Source: Suicoccus acidiformans (lineage in GTDB: Bacteria > Bacillota > Bacilli > Lactobacillales > Aerococcaceae). From it: a stretch of DNA of 64,000 nt. The position numbers were made by a program, and so were the translations under genes. The notes below the pieces were generated by a model. It had not been told where the DNA came from. It searched no databases and was given only the letters and a program-made list of their open reading frames with translations. This document shows positions 51,431-60,593 of this stretch, one piece after another. Where the stretch lies: contig NZ_CP023434.1 in assembly GCF_003546865.1 (NCBI RefSeq), positions 2,461,001 through 2,525,000 of the forward strand, given 5' to 3'. Positions within the stretch are counted from its first letter, which is position 1; each line of letters opens with the position of its first letter.

Positions 51431-52276
51431 ATGCTAAATAATTATTTCACCCTTAATAATGGTAGCACTGTGCCAGCCATCGGCTTTGGAACGGTAGGAA
51501 TTAAAGGAGCCAAAGGGGTCACAACCATTCTTAGCGCATTAAATTATGGTTACCGCCTTATAGACACTTCAACGAACTATAATAACGAAGGCATGGTAGG
51601 TGAAGCCTTAAGGCGAACAAGTATCCCACGCGAAGAGATTCAAATCACTTCTAAGTTACCCGGAGCGAACCATCAATATGACGATGCGATTAATGCCATT
51701 CAAGAATCTTTATACCGCATTGGTATTGACTATTTCGACCATTATTTAATTCACTGGCCTCTGCCTAAACAAGGTCAATATGTTGAAGCATGGCAAGCCT
51801 TAGTTGACGCTCAGAAATGGGGACTGATTAAGAATATCGGCGTGTCCAATTTCTATCCAGAGCACTTGGACCGCATCATTGACGCAACCGGAATCGTACC
51901 GCAAATCAACCAAATCGAGCGACACCCTTACTTTAATCACAATGAAGTCGTCCAAGCTAATCAAGACTTAGGCATTCTTGTCCAGTCCTGGAGTAGTTTT
52001 GGTCGCGAAATTAATGACGTCTTAACCAATGATGTCATCAAAGCTATCGCAGATAAATACGAGAAGACACCAGCTCAGATTATTCTTCGTTGGAACTTAG
52101 ACAGGGGTGTTATGCCTGTTGCGAAAGCTAGTTCACCGAAACATCAGCAGAGCAACCTTAACATCTTAGACTTCCGATTGTCTTTTGAAGACATCGAACG
52201 CATCAATCAACTAGACAAAGGCGAGAGCGGTAGGGTTGAAGGCCAACACCCGAATGAATACGAAGAGTTTGACTAA
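51431..52276 (+). CDS. Aldo/keto reductase
   Basis: A 281-residue NADPH-dependent oxidoreductase of the 2,5-diketo-gluconate reductase-like group. The catalytic tetrad is visible: Asp and Tyr in LIDTSTNYNNEG (about 44-55), Lys in QITSKLPG and His in DHYLIHWPLP (about 107-116). The C-terminal coenzyme site is GVMPVAKASSPKHQQSN. Substrate unknown. AAGGAG site; the promoter TTGTTA-N16-TATCAT lies just upstream. Confidence 0.92.
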   Translation: MLNNYFTLNNGSTVPAIGFGTVGIKGAKGVTTILSALNYGYRLIDTSTNYNNEGMVGEALRRTSIPREEIQITSKLPGANHQYDDAINAIQESLYRIGIDYFDHYLIHWPLPKQGQYVEAWQALVDAQKWGLIKNIGVSNFYPEHLDRIIDATGIVPQINQIERHPYFNHNEVVQANQDLGILVQSWSSFGREINDVLTNDVIKAIADKYEKTPAQIILRWNLDRGVMPVAKASSPKHQQSNLNILDFRLSFEDIERINQLDKGESGRVEGQHPNEYEEFD

Positions 52277-52300
52277 TACTTCACCGCTAAAACAGATGCC

Positions 52301-52344
52301 AAAGAACCTGGTACTTAGGCTTAGCCTAATCTACCAGGTTCTTT
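52301..52344. terminator. Bidirectional intrinsic terminator
   Basis: AAAGAACCTGGTA pairs with TACCAGGTTCTTT (13 bp), with an inner TTAGGC/GCCTAA hairpin. Separates the convergent aldo/keto reductase and fruA genes. Confidence 0.85.
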
Positions 52345-52372
52345 GATATACTTATTGTAATTTCACGAATGA

Positions 52373-54331
52373 TTATGCTGCAGTTTTGGCTTTATCACGA
52401 CCTAATAAGAAGTTTAATAAGATTGCACCGATAACACCACCTATAAGCCAAGAGGCTAAATACATCACTGGATTGGTCACACCACCGGCTAAGACTGCGA
52501 AGATACCCCCATGTGGTACATAACTGATACAACCAAAGACCATACTTAAACCTCCAGCAACCCCTGCACCAATTGCAAGCGATGGAATGACCTTCAATGG
52601 TGAAGTAGCCGCGAATGGGATGGCTCCTTCAGTAATAAACGCTGCACCCATAACATAGTTGACTAGGGCACTATTTCTCTGCTCTTCAGTCCACAAATTC
52701 TTATTAATGGTAGCTGAAATTGCAATGGCAAGCGGTGGAACCATACCACCAATCATAACAGCGGCCATAACGTCTGAACCTGCACCATTTGACGCAGTGA
52801 CCAAGGCTGTTCCAGTAACGTAAGCGGCCTTATTAATCGGTCCACCCATATCGATTGACATCATCGCGGCTGCAATAAATCCTAACACAACGCTTAATTC
52901 TTGAGGGATGCTTTGCAGACCATTCATTAAGGCATTCATCACCCAAGCCATCGGACGATTCACCACAAAGAACATCGCTAAGCCCATGAGTAAGACACCA
53001 AGAACTGGATAGATGAAAATTGGTTTCATCCCTTCGAGTGATTTAGGTAACCATGCGAAAGCTTTCTGTAAGAGCCAGATAATAGCACCGGCTAAGAAAC
53101 CAGCAACTAAGGCGCCGAGAAAACCAGAAGATTCTGTATTGGCAAAGATACCTGTCCCTCCGCCAAAGGCAGATAAGATATGTGGGTTAGCAAATACACC
53201 ACCCATGAAGCCGACAACTAAACCAGGACGATCGGCAAGTGATTGGCCGATAAATCCAGCTAGAACTGGTAACATCATTGCAAAGGACAAGCTTCCAAAT
53301 AAGTTCAAGGTATGGGCAATCGAATTATAAGTTGGATCGGCTGGATCGGCTGCATTCAAGCCCCAGAAGAATGATAAAGCAATAAGGATTCCCCCCGCTA
53401 CAACAAACGGTAACATATGAGATACGCCGTTCATCATATGCTTATAGAATTTCCGTCCAATGGACTCATTCTCATCATCCGCGGCCACCTCTTGTGCACC
53501 ATCGGCGGCAGCGTGATATATCTTGGCATCTTGACGGACAGCCCGATCAACTAATTCATCCGCCTTATTAATCCCATCGGCGACTTTTGTAATAATGACT
53601 GGCTTGCCATCAAAACGTGCCATCGGCACTTGCTTATCTGCTGCAACAATAATAGCTGTAGCTCGGTCAATGTCATCACGCGTTAGAGGATTACCGATAC
53701 CTGTTTGGCCATTTGTTTCTACCTTAATGGTGTAACCTGCTTTGGCAGCGGCTTGATTTAATTTCTCCTCGGCCATATAGGTATGCGCGATGCCTGTCGG
53801 ACAGGCTGTTACCGCTAGAATATACGGCTCGTCTTCTGCAACGGTTTCAACCACCGTATCTTGATCTGCTGCTTCTTCTACTTCTTCATATGCTGCGAGT
53901 ACATTTAACACATCATCCGCGCTTTGCGCTTCTAATAAGCCCGACTTAGCTTCAGGTTTCAGCAAAACTTTCGATAATTGTGCAAGCGCGGCCAAATGCT
54001 CTCCGCCACCTTCTGGTGCAGCAATCATAAAAATTAATTTGGCTGGTTGACCGTCAAAGGACTCCCATTCGATACCTTCCTGGCTACGACCAAAGACAAT
54101 CGCTGCCTGCTTAACCGATGCATCTTGGGCATGGGGAATCGCAATTTCATCTCCTACACCTGTCGTTGATTGCCCCTCACGGGCTTCGAGTTTGGCAACA
54201 TAAGCTTCAACATCACTCACGCCACCTACTTGGGCAAATCGCCCAGCCAAATGGCGTAGCGTTTCGCCTTTAGTTTGTGTTGCAAGAGACAAGTCCATTG
54301 CCTCTTTAACCATCAAATCTGTTAATTTCAT
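52373..54331 (-). CDS. fruA: PTS fructose transporter, EIIABC fusion
   Basis: Imports fructose as fructose-1-phosphate. The 652 residues are ordered EIIA (about 1-150, phospho-His in GDEIAIPHAQD), EIIB (about 170-265, phospho-Cys in VTACPTGIAHTYMAEEKL) and EIIC (about 290-650, some nine or ten helices). EIIC includes FMGGVFANPHILSAFGGGTG and SIDMGGPINKAAYVTG. Last gene of fruR-fruK-fruA. Confidence 0.96.
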   Translation of the reverse strand: MKLTDLMVKEAMDLSLATQTKGETLRHLAGRFAQVGGVSDVEAYVAKLEAREGQSTTGVGDEIAIPHAQDASVKQAAIVFGRSQEGIEWESFDGQPAKLIFMIAAPEGGGEHLAALAQLSKVLLKPEAKSGLLEAQSADDVLNVLAAYEEVEEAADQDTVVETVAEDEPYILAVTACPTGIAHTYMAEEKLNQAAAKAGYTIKVETNGQTGIGNPLTRDDIDRATAIIVAADKQVPMARFDGKPVIITKVADGINKADELVDRAVRQDAKIYHAAADGAQEVAADDENESIGRKFYKHMMNGVSHMLPFVVAGGILIALSFFWGLNAADPADPTYNSIAHTLNLFGSLSFAMMLPVLAGFIGQSLADRPGLVVGFMGGVFANPHILSAFGGGTGIFANTESSGFLGALVAGFLAGAIIWLLQKAFAWLPKSLEGMKPIFIYPVLGVLLMGLAMFFVVNRPMAWVMNALMNGLQSIPQELSVVLGFIAAAMMSIDMGGPINKAAYVTGTALVTASNGAGSDVMAAVMIGGMVPPLAIAISATINKNLWTEEQRNSALVNYVMGAAFITEGAIPFAATSPLKVIPSLAIGAGVAGGLSMVFGCISYVPHGGIFAVLAGGVTNPVMYLASWLIGGVIGAILLNFLLGRDKAKTAA

Positions 54332-54342
54332 ATTTTCTCCCC

Positions 54343-55263
54343 CTATTTAATATTCTTTACTTCAATTTCTTGGAATAGCCGATCAATTAAATCACGCTTA
54401 GCAATCCCTACAGAATAAGCTGTCGCACTTCCACACGCTGCTCCCATCTGCAAACTTTCAGCATAATCCCCCGTCTTATCGAAATGTGCCATAAAACCTG
54501 CAACCATAGAATCTCCTGCACCGACAGAGTTAATTACTTCACCTTCAGGAATACCCGATTGAAACGCTTGGCCATCTTCTGTGACTAACAAGGCTCCGTC
54601 ACCACCTAAAGAGACAATCACATTACGGGCACCCCGATTTTGCAAGCTCATGGCCGCATCAATGATAGCTTCTACACTGACTAAATCTGTATTGACAATC
54701 TCTTCCAACTCGTCTCGGTTAGGTTTAATTAAGAATGGTTTATACGGTAGACTTTGTGTCAGTAAATCTTTATTGGAATCCAGTACAAAGCGAATCCCTT
54801 TATCTAAACATAATTCCGCAACCTGGCGATAATGTAAGTGCGTTAGGCCTGGAGCTGCATTTCCAGCTAAATAGACCACGTCCACTTCTTCGAGCACCTC
54901 TGCTAAATATTCCAGTAAGGCTGCGAATTCCTCCTGGGAAACTTCCGGCCCTTTGGCGTTAATTTCAGTTTCTTCTTCACTTTTTATCTTTACATTAACC
55001 CGCGTAATACCGTCCACTTCAATGAAATGTTCTGAAATTCCTTCAGCTTCCATCGCCTGACGAATAAAGCTACCCGAAAAACCACCCACAAAACCAGTGG
55101 CAGTCGTGGCGACTCCCATTTGATTGAGAATGGTCGACATATTAATGCCCTTACCCCCGGCTACATAGTCATCCTTCATGGCACGATTTAGACTACCTAA
55201 ATTAACCACAGGTACTTGCATGACTAAATCAACCGCTGGATTAAATGTAATTGTATAATGCAT
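54343..55263 (-). CDS. fruK: 1-phosphofructokinase
   Basis: Phosphorylates fructose-1-phosphate to fructose-1,6-bisphosphate. The 306-residue PfkB kinase has GGKGINMSTILNQMG (about 37-51) and the catalytic EGEVINSVGAGDSMVAGFMAH (about 243-263, Asp in GAGD). The N-terminal YTITFNPAVDLVMQ is characteristic of FruK/LacC. Its ATG overlaps the fruR stop (TAATG). Confidence 0.95.
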   Translation of the reverse strand: MHYTITFNPAVDLVMQVPVVNLGSLNRAMKDDYVAGGKGINMSTILNQMGVATTATGFVGGFSGSFIRQAMEAEGISEHFIEVDGITRVNVKIKSEEETEINAKGPEVSQEEFAALLEYLAEVLEEVDVVYLAGNAAPGLTHLHYRQVAELCLDKGIRFVLDSNKDLLTQSLPYKPFLIKPNRDELEEIVNTDLVSVEAIIDAAMSLQNRGARNVIVSLGGDGALLVTEDGQAFQSGIPEGEVINSVGAGDSMVAGFMAHFDKTGDYAESLQMGAACGSATAYSVGIAKRDLIDRLFQEIEVKNIK

Positions 55264-56015
55264 TAGTTTACCTCCTTTATATTACTAACCGCTTCATATC
55301 TTAATTTCATCTCATGAGACAAGTGCTCGGTTATAATGATTCCCTCATTTATGTCAAACACTTTCGTAAAGGTGACTTTATCAAATTTCGTGCTATCAGC
55401 TAGAATGAATGTTTGAATACTTTGCTTATTTGCCTGTTGCTTAATCACTGCTTCATCCCATTTAGGCGTCGTCAAGCCGTAACGATAATCCACCCCGTTA
55501 ATGCCTAGAAAAGCCTTATGACAATGATAAGACGCTAATTGCTGACGGGCTGTTTCACCTACAATGGCTCCTGTATTCGGTCGAACGCGTCCGCCTAAGA
55601 GGATGGTTTCGATATTCATTTGGCTTAAATAATCTGCTTGGGAAATCCCATTCGTTACCACCAATAAGTCTTGATAACCCCCTAAGTGCGCTATCATTGC
55701 CAAAGTTGTCGTACCTGCATCGATAAATAAACAGTCGCCATCTTCTACAAGTAATGAAGCCGCGTGAGCTATTCTATTCTTAGCATCTAAGTTAAGTATT
55801 TCTTTCTCTTGCATGGATGCCTCAATAGCAATATTAAATTTCCGCTGAGCACCTCCATGAATTCGTGTTAATAGTCCCTCATCTTCCAAAGCAGATAAGT
55901 CTCTGCGTACCGTCGATTCAGAAACCTTCATTTCTTCCGCAAGCTGCGTTAATTTGACCGAACTTTTCTCATTAAGTTCTTCAAGAATATAGCGATGGCG
56001 CTCACTTGTAAGCAT
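55263..56015 (-). CDS. fruR: DeoR-family repressor of the fructose operon
   Basis: A 250-residue regulator starting MLTSERHRYILEEL (ATG at 56015) behind a GGGGGG-rich site; 20 further upstream in-frame residues cross the promoter and are not coding. The helix-turn-helix is VKLTQLAEEMKVSESTVRRDLSALEDEGLLTRIHGGA (about 20-56). The effector domain has IFIDAGTTTLAMIAHL-type LFIDAGTTTLAM and GINGVDYRYGLTTP. First gene of the operon, so autoregulated; fructose-1-phosphate is the usual inducer. Confidence 0.94.
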   Translation of the reverse strand: MLTSERHRYILEELNEKSSVKLTQLAEEMKVSESTVRRDLSALEDEGLLTRIHGGAQRKFNIAIEASMQEKEILNLDAKNRIAHAASLLVEDGDCLFIDAGTTTLAMIAHLGGYQDLLVVTNGISQADYLSQMNIETILLGGRVRPNTGAIVGETARQQLASYHCHKAFLGINGVDYRYGLTTPKWDEAVIKQQANKQSIQTFILADSTKFDKVTFTKVFDINEGIIITEHLSHEMKLRYEAVSNIKEVN

Positions 56016-56036
56016 TCCCAACCCCCCTTTATATGT

Positions 56037-56065
56037 ATTATAACCTATGTGTGTGGAAGATTCAA
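56037..56065 (-). promoter_or_regulatory. fruRKA promoter
   Basis: -35 TTGAAT at 56060-56065 and -10 TATAAT at 56037-56042, spacer 17. I found no clear cre site here. Confidence 0.75.
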
Positions 56066-56172
56066 TCAAAACCATTCATTAACTTCCATTTATTATTCAT
56101 CTCACAAATATAACCAAGTTTATTTAAACGTGCTATAATAGGTTCATTAGAGTAAAGGAGTTGAAGTCTTTC

Positions 56173-57159
56173 ATGCTATATGATATTAGCCGCAATACCA
56201 GTACCCGCTCTCCCATTAAAGCTTCATATATGGAAGAGTTATACCAACGCACCCACAGCCACTTATATCCAGATACAGAAATTAACACCCTTAAAGCACT
56301 TTATGCCAAGCGAAATCAACTCCCTATTGAGGAAATTGAATTTGCTTGTGGAGCTGATGAGTGGATTCAGAAAGTATTTATTGTATTTGGACAAGATGGA
56401 ATTATGAGCTTAAGTCCAGAATTCTTCATGTTCCATGATTATGCTGCTCAACTGGAACTGCCTTTCTTTGAAATACCAGCTAATGAGCAATTTCAGTTCG
56501 ATTTCCAAGCAATCCGCGGAGAAATACTCGCTCGAAAACCTAGTCTATTCATTCTCTCTAATCCGCATAATCCGACTGGACAGATGTTTGCGGAAGCTGA
56601 TCTGCAACTTATTGCCGATACCATGGAAGAAATTGGCGGATATTTCGTCATTGACGAAGTCTACTCAGAGTTTGCGGAAACATACAATCGACCTGAAGGT
56701 GACCATATCCTTATCATTCGTTCTTTAAGCAAAATATACGGCTTAGCTGGGGTTCGCATCGGCGTCATTATCGCCCAAGGTGAAACCTATAAGCAAATTA
56801 CCCGCATTAATCACCCATACCCACTAGACATCTACGCCATTAATATCGCCTGCATTCTCCTAGAAGATGAAGAATGGCTCAATGAATTTATGGACAGTGA
56901 ATTTGAAGCAAGTAAGCAACTGAACAAAAGTTTCGAAGCGGTAGACGATTTAATTCAAGTTATTCCTAGTCATACAAACTTTGTCTTCACCTACGGCGAA
57001 CATGCCGTTAATCTAGGTGAACATCTCCTTAAGGCAGGTTTTAAAGCGCGTTTCTACGAAGAAGATAATTTAAAAGCGTGTGTAAGGTATTCGATCATGC
57101 CCCTTGAAGCGTATCCAGCCTTCAATCAAGCTATCGCCGAATGGCGTAAGCAATTCTAA
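56173..57159 (+). CDS. PLP-dependent aminotransferase, HisC/class I-II type
   Basis: A 328-residue fold-type I aminotransferase, short like HisC. The start is ATG at 56173 (MLYDISRNTS), with AAAGGAG about 12 bases upstream; a TTG directly on that site is unlikely. SNPHNPTGQMF (about 138-148), FVIDEVYSEF (about 168-177) and the PLP lysine in RSLSKIYGLAGVRIG (about 192-206) are clear. There is no histidine operon nearby, so a role on aromatic or other 2-oxo acids is possible. TGCTATAAT at 56131-56139 is an extended -10. Confidence 0.88.
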   Translation: MLYDISRNTSTRSPIKASYMEELYQRTHSHLYPDTEINTLKALYAKRNQLPIEEIEFACGADEWIQKVFIVFGQDGIMSLSPEFFMFHDYAAQLELPFFEIPANEQFQFDFQAIRGEILARKPSLFILSNPHNPTGQMFAEADLQLIADTMEEIGGYFVIDEVYSEFAETYNRPEGDHILIIRSLSKIYGLAGVRIGVIIAQGETYKQITRINHPYPLDIYAINIACILLEDEEWLNEFMDSEFEASKQLNKSFEAVDDLIQVIPSHTNFVFTYGEHAVNLGEHLLKAGFKARFYEEDNLKACVRYSIMPLEAYPAFNQAIAEWRKQF

Positions 57160-57169
57160 GATAACACAA

Positions 57170-57216
57170 AAGAACCCCTCCAACCCGAAGTGTTTCAGGT
57201 CGAAGGGATTCTTTCT
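57170..57216. terminator. Probable bidirectional terminator
   Basis: AAAGAACCCCTCC and GAAGGGATTCTTT form an imperfect stem between the convergent aminotransferase and acyltransferase-like genes. Confidence 0.55.
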
Positions 57217-57235
57217 ATTTTCTATTTCCTATTTC

Positions 57236-57928
57236 CTATTCATCCAACGATGATCGGGCCAGAACATTTAATTGTTCAGCCAATTCAGTTGCCATTTGAG
57301 ACCGCTGCTGCTTAAATTCTACAGTATCATTGAAAGCTAAAGCATCTCCGTGAAGAATTTCTCTTGTCTCACGGTTCGCATACAAAGGGACAAATTGAAT
57401 ATGCTGACCGGTATCTTTATAATAATACTTGTCCAAGTTCAAGAAACCTTCATACAACTCACCGACTTCTTGGGATTCAACTTCATAATCAATATTGGGA
57501 AAAATAATAATTGCCTGATTGTCCTTCAATGTTGCAATGGATTCGCGGAAAGTATGGACAATTTTGCGGGATTGGCGATAAACCGGTATAGATCTAAGCG
57601 ATTGCATCAGCGAAGAAACCGCATAAGACGCAAGCCATGCGATTGGTTTAGCCAGCCACATGGGCAACCCAAAGCGTTCTGTAAAGGTATAATTAACATA
57701 CTGATTATAACAGGCCTCTTGGTCAAGAAATGGACTAAATACCCAAGGTCTAATAAAATCGGGAAACCAACACAAGACACTCACTGGCCCGAACATATTA
57801 TTATGGTGCGATACATAGACCGTCGCTTCCTTTTGCTCAGGTAAATGTTCGAGCCTCAACTTAGGTAGGATAATTCGCCCGATTCTTCGGATTATTTTGA
57901 AATAAGTTCCATATTCATAACTTGCCAT
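57236..57928 (-). CDS. PlsC-like acyltransferase domain protein, atypical catalytic motif
   Basis: A 230-residue protein with lysophospholipid-acyltransferase character: VYVSHHNNMFGPVSVL (about 37-52) sits where PlsC proteins have the H(X4)D motif, and IIIFPNIDYEVESQEVGELYEGFLNLDKYYY (about 135-165) matches the FPEG block region. The expected Asp of H(X4)D is not present in register (HHNNMFG), so catalysis is uncertain. There are hydrophobic stretches around 55-110. It lies 21 bases behind the glycosyltransferase gene, which suggests a shared envelope-lipid role. Confidence 0.65.
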   Translation of the reverse strand: MASYEYGTYFKIIRRIGRIILPKLRLEHLPEQKEATVYVSHHNNMFGPVSVLCWFPDFIRPWVFSPFLDQEACYNQYVNYTFTERFGLPMWLAKPIAWLASYAVSSLMQSLRSIPVYRQSRKIVHTFRESIATLKDNQAIIIFPNIDYEVESQEVGELYEGFLNLDKYYYKDTGQHIQFVPLYANRETREILHGDALAFNDTVEFKQQRSQMATELAEQLNVLARSSLDE

Positions 57929-57949
57929 GCGTTATCCTTTCCCTTTCAA

Positions 57950-58645
57950 TTAAGATGAGAAAATTCCCTTAAACATATGCCAGCCGATACGCACAGAGTC
58001 CTGAATGGTACTATAATGCGACGTATGGTTGTCGTGATAGACCGTTTCTATTTCTACTAAATGCAAGCTTTTATGCTGCTTAGCAATCATAATTAACATA
58101 TTTATTTCATACTCGAAGCGATTGCCTCTAAGAGCGATTAAATTCGCCAATTCCTGGCGATGCCAGGCCCTTAAACCAGTTTGAGTATCTTCTATTTCAT
58201 AACCATATAACCACTTAAATAGCGTACTTGCAAGTCTGTTCCCTAATAGACTACGCTTTGGTACAGAAGGATCCGAGAAATTACGAACACCCAGAACATA
58301 TTCTGCATCTTCATTCAATAAAGCTTCACCTACACGCAATACATCCTCAAGTAAGTGCTGGCCATCTGCATCTGCAGATACCATCCCTATATCATTCCAG
58401 TTTTGTTCTTGAAAGTATGTACAAGCCGTCTTTAAGGCTGCCCCTTTCCCTTGATTAATTTGATGCGTTAAAACCGTAGTTCGCTCAAGCATATTAATTC
58501 TTTGAAATAAATCCGTATAATGCTCATCACTACCGTCATTAACCACAAGCACATGCGATACACCAGCTGTGATTAAATGCTGTATATATTGATCTAAAGT
58601 ATCCATTGGATTATAGGCCGGTATGGTAACTACGTAATCCTTCAC
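57950..58645 (-). CDS. Family 2 glycosyltransferase (dolichol-phosphate mannosyltransferase-like)
   Basis: A 231-residue GT-A enzyme. VVTIPAYNPMDTLDQYI (about 4-20) and VLVVNDGSDEHY (about 32-43) bind the nucleotide sugar; NQGKGAALKTA (about 63-73) follows, and SADADGQHLLED (about 89-100) is the DxD-like metal site. DTQTGLRAWHRQEL (about 153-166) is typical of polyprenyl-phosphate sugar transferases. There are no membrane helices. First gene of a pair with the PlsC-like protein. Confidence 0.85.
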   Translation of the reverse strand: MKDYVVTIPAYNPMDTLDQYIQHLITAGVSHVLVVNDGSDEHYTDLFQRINMLERTTVLTHQINQGKGAALKTACTYFQEQNWNDIGMVSADADGQHLLEDVLRVGEALLNEDAEYVLGVRNFSDPSVPKRSLLGNRLASTLFKWLYGYEIEDTQTGLRAWHRQELANLIALRGNRFEYEINMLIMIAKQHKSLHLVEIETVYHDNHTSHYSTIQDSVRIGWHMFKGIFSS

Positions 58646-58759
58646 TCATATTTCCCCCTCCAGGGTTACTTATACCCATAGATGTAATCCTTCTTAGTAT
58701 ACCAAATTTCACCGATAACAGGAATCATATTCAAAAAATAGAATAATTTTATTGCTAGC

Positions 58760-58796
58760 AAAAAAGCGTTCTTATGCTTTCACACATAAGAACGCT
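58760..58796 (-). terminator. rRNA operon terminator, now separated from the last tRNA by an insertion sequence
   Basis: AGCGTTCTTATG pairs perfectly with CATAAGAACGCT across an 8-base loop; minus-strand tail TTTTTTGC. Without the insertion it would stand about 14 bases after tRNA-Thr. Confidence 0.85.
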
Positions 58797-58807
58797 CTAA
58801 TTCTTTA

Positions 58808-60280
58808 GGTTCTAAAATAAATACGGTTGATGGAAATTTCTCGACCGTTTTTAAGTGCAAAAAACGCAGATGTTCTTTAATATTAAAGTTGACCCAATAA
58901 TAAAGGAGAACATCTACGTATGAATCATTTTATCGAAAAAACCTTCCAATTAAAAGACAAAAACATTGAAATAGATATGGATTATTGTGAAGAGATAGAA
59001 TTCAAAGGGCGAACATCGCTCTTTTATCGAGGAACATTGGCATATAAACCGGAGGCTTGTCCTCATTGTGGCATTGCCAATAATGATTATGTCATTGTCA
59101 GTAATGGAAAACGCTCCTCTCGTCTGACATTAACAGCCAAATCAGGCTTACCTGCTTACTTAATCCTAGCTAAGCAACGCTTTTTATGCAAAGCCTGTGG
59201 GCGGTCATTTACAGCGAAGACATCCATCGTTAATCCTGACTGCTATATTACGAATCAAGTCAAACAACAGATTATGGACCGCGCCACAAGAGTCACTTGT
59301 GAAACAGATATCGCCAAAGATACTTTTGTATCACCAAATACAGTCCGACGGGTGATTCATGAAACCGCTCGAGCTATTCGAATACGGTCCACTGAACAGT
59401 TGCCTAAGCATCTATCCTTTGATGAATTTAAAAGCGTTAAGTCGGTTAAAGCAGCGATGAGCTTCATCTGTTGTGATACACTGTCACATAAAATCGTAGA
59501 TGTGGTCGAAGACAGAAAAACACACTCACTCAGTGCTTATTTCTCAAGGTTTAGTCGCCAAGCACGTTACCAAGTTCAAACCATTACGATAGATATGTAC
59601 GAACCATACATGCACCTGGCAAAGCGATGGTTTCCAAATGCAAAGATTATTCTTGATCCGTTCCATTTAATTCAAGCCTTAAATCGCGAATTAGATCGGA
59701 CACGAATTCGTTACATGAACGAGGTTCGTTATAAAGATTCAAGACTCTATAATAAACTTAAGCGTTATTGGAAATTAATACTCAAACCAAAAAGCGACTT
59801 AATGTCTACTGAATACCATCGCTTCCCACTGTTTGATTGGTTAACCAATACTCGTAGCATTGTGGACTATCTCATTCAGCACGACGACGTCTTGAAGGAT
59901 ACCTATCAAATGGTGCATCAATTGGGCGATGCCTTAAGGGATAGGAACTGGCAACGATATCAAGAGATTTTGGCACAAAGCCGGTCCATGACACTTTCAA
60001 AAGGCTTAAGGCGTGTATTAAGGACGTTCAGAAAGTATGGGGAATATATCCACAACACACTCACACATGCAGGCCTTAGTAATGGTCCTATCGAAGGGAT
60101 TAATAATAAGATTAAACTACTCAAACGCAATGGTTATGGTTACAGAAACTTCAGTCATTTTAGAGACAGAATATTACTCATGTGCCGACTTTATGAACCT
60201 AAGAACAAAGAAAAAGATCAAGCAACAAATTTAGTCGCTTGACCTTAAATTTACTCATCAACCCTATTTGACAAAGAGCC
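58808..60280 (+). mobile_element. ISL3-family insertion sequence, copy 2 (1473 bp)
   Basis: Same ends and orientation as copy 1, differing at one base that I found (58973). Flanked by the perfect 8-bp direct repeat ATTCTTTA at 58800-58807 and 60281-60288. It lies between tRNA-Thr and the rRNA operon terminator, with its gene opposite to rRNA transcription. Confidence 0.95.
58920..60242 (+). CDS. ISL3-family transposase, second copy
   Basis: A 440-residue protein identical to that encoded at 23229: zinc ribbon (CPHC, CKAC), helix-turn-helix and DDE domain with the catalytic-region IEGINNK. Full length and intact. Transcription of the rRNA operon through this element, unless stopped earlier, would produce antisense RNA to this gene. 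Confidence 0.96.
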   Translation: MNHFIEKTFQLKDKNIEIDMDYCEEIEFKGRTSLFYRGTLAYKPEACPHCGIANNDYVIVSNGKRSSRLTLTAKSGLPAYLILAKQRFLCKACGRSFTAKTSIVNPDCYITNQVKQQIMDRATRVTCETDIAKDTFVSPNTVRRVIHETARAIRIRSTEQLPKHLSFDEFKSVKSVKAAMSFICCDTLSHKIVDVVEDRKTHSLSAYFSRFSRQARYQVQTITIDMYEPYMHLAKRWFPNAKIILDPFHLIQALNRELDRTRIRYMNEVRYKDSRLYNKLKRYWKLILKPKSDLMSTEYHRFPLFDWLTNTRSIVDYLIQHDDVLKDTYQMVHQLGDALRDRNWQRYQEILAQSRSMTLSKGLRRVLRTFRKYGEYIHNTLTHAGLSNGPIEGINNKIKLLKRNGYGYRNFSHFRDRILLMCRLYEPKNKEKDQATNLVA

Positions 60281-60291
60281 ATTCTTTATTA

Positions 60292-60364
60292 AGCCACCTG
60301 TCGGAATCGAACCGACGACCTCTTCCTTACCATGGAAGCGCTCTACCTACTGAGCTAAGGCGGC
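60292..60364 (-). tRNA. tRNA-Thr (GGT)
   Basis: Full cloverleaf: acceptor GCCGCCT/AGGTGGC, D-arm GCTC/GAGC, anticodon stem CTTCC/GGAAG with loop ATGGTAA (anticodon GGT), T-arm GTCGG-TTCGATT-CCGAC. Discriminator T; CCA is not encoded. Confidence 0.96.
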
Positions 60365-60390
60365 ACACATATTTCATTATACACAAAAAA

Positions 60391-60463
60391 CTCCGCAAGT
60401 AGGGCTCGAACCTACGACATCATGATTAACAGTCATGCGCTCTACCAGCTGAGCTATTGCGGA
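60391..60463 (-). tRNA. tRNA-Asn (GTT)
   Basis: Full cloverleaf: acceptor TCCGCAA/TTGCGGA, anticodon stem CATGA/TCATG with loop CTGTTAA (anticodon GTT), T-arm with GTTCGAGC. Discriminator G; CCA is not encoded. Placed 9-14 bases after 5S, 26 bases before tRNA-Thr. Confidence 0.96.
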
Positions 60464-60477
60464 ATAACAACGTGTGC

Positions 60478-60593
60478 ATGGCGACGACCTACTCTCACAG
60501 GGTCAAAGACCCCACTACCATCGGCGCTAAGAAGCTTAACGACTGTGTTCGGCATGGGAACAGGTGTGTCCTTCTTGCCAATATCACCACACA
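60478..60593 (-). rRNA. rrf: 5S ribosomal RNA
   Basis: The minus strand begins TGTGTGGTGATATTGGC and contains ACACCTGTTCCCATGCCGAA and GTAGTGGGG, ending near GTCGCCATGC: classical 5S. End positions are good to a few bases. Confidence 0.93.

Noticed and set aside
57350..57844. 164-codon plus-strand open frame
   Set aside because: Antisense to the PlsC-like gene; the minus-strand frame has family motifs and operon context, this one has neither.
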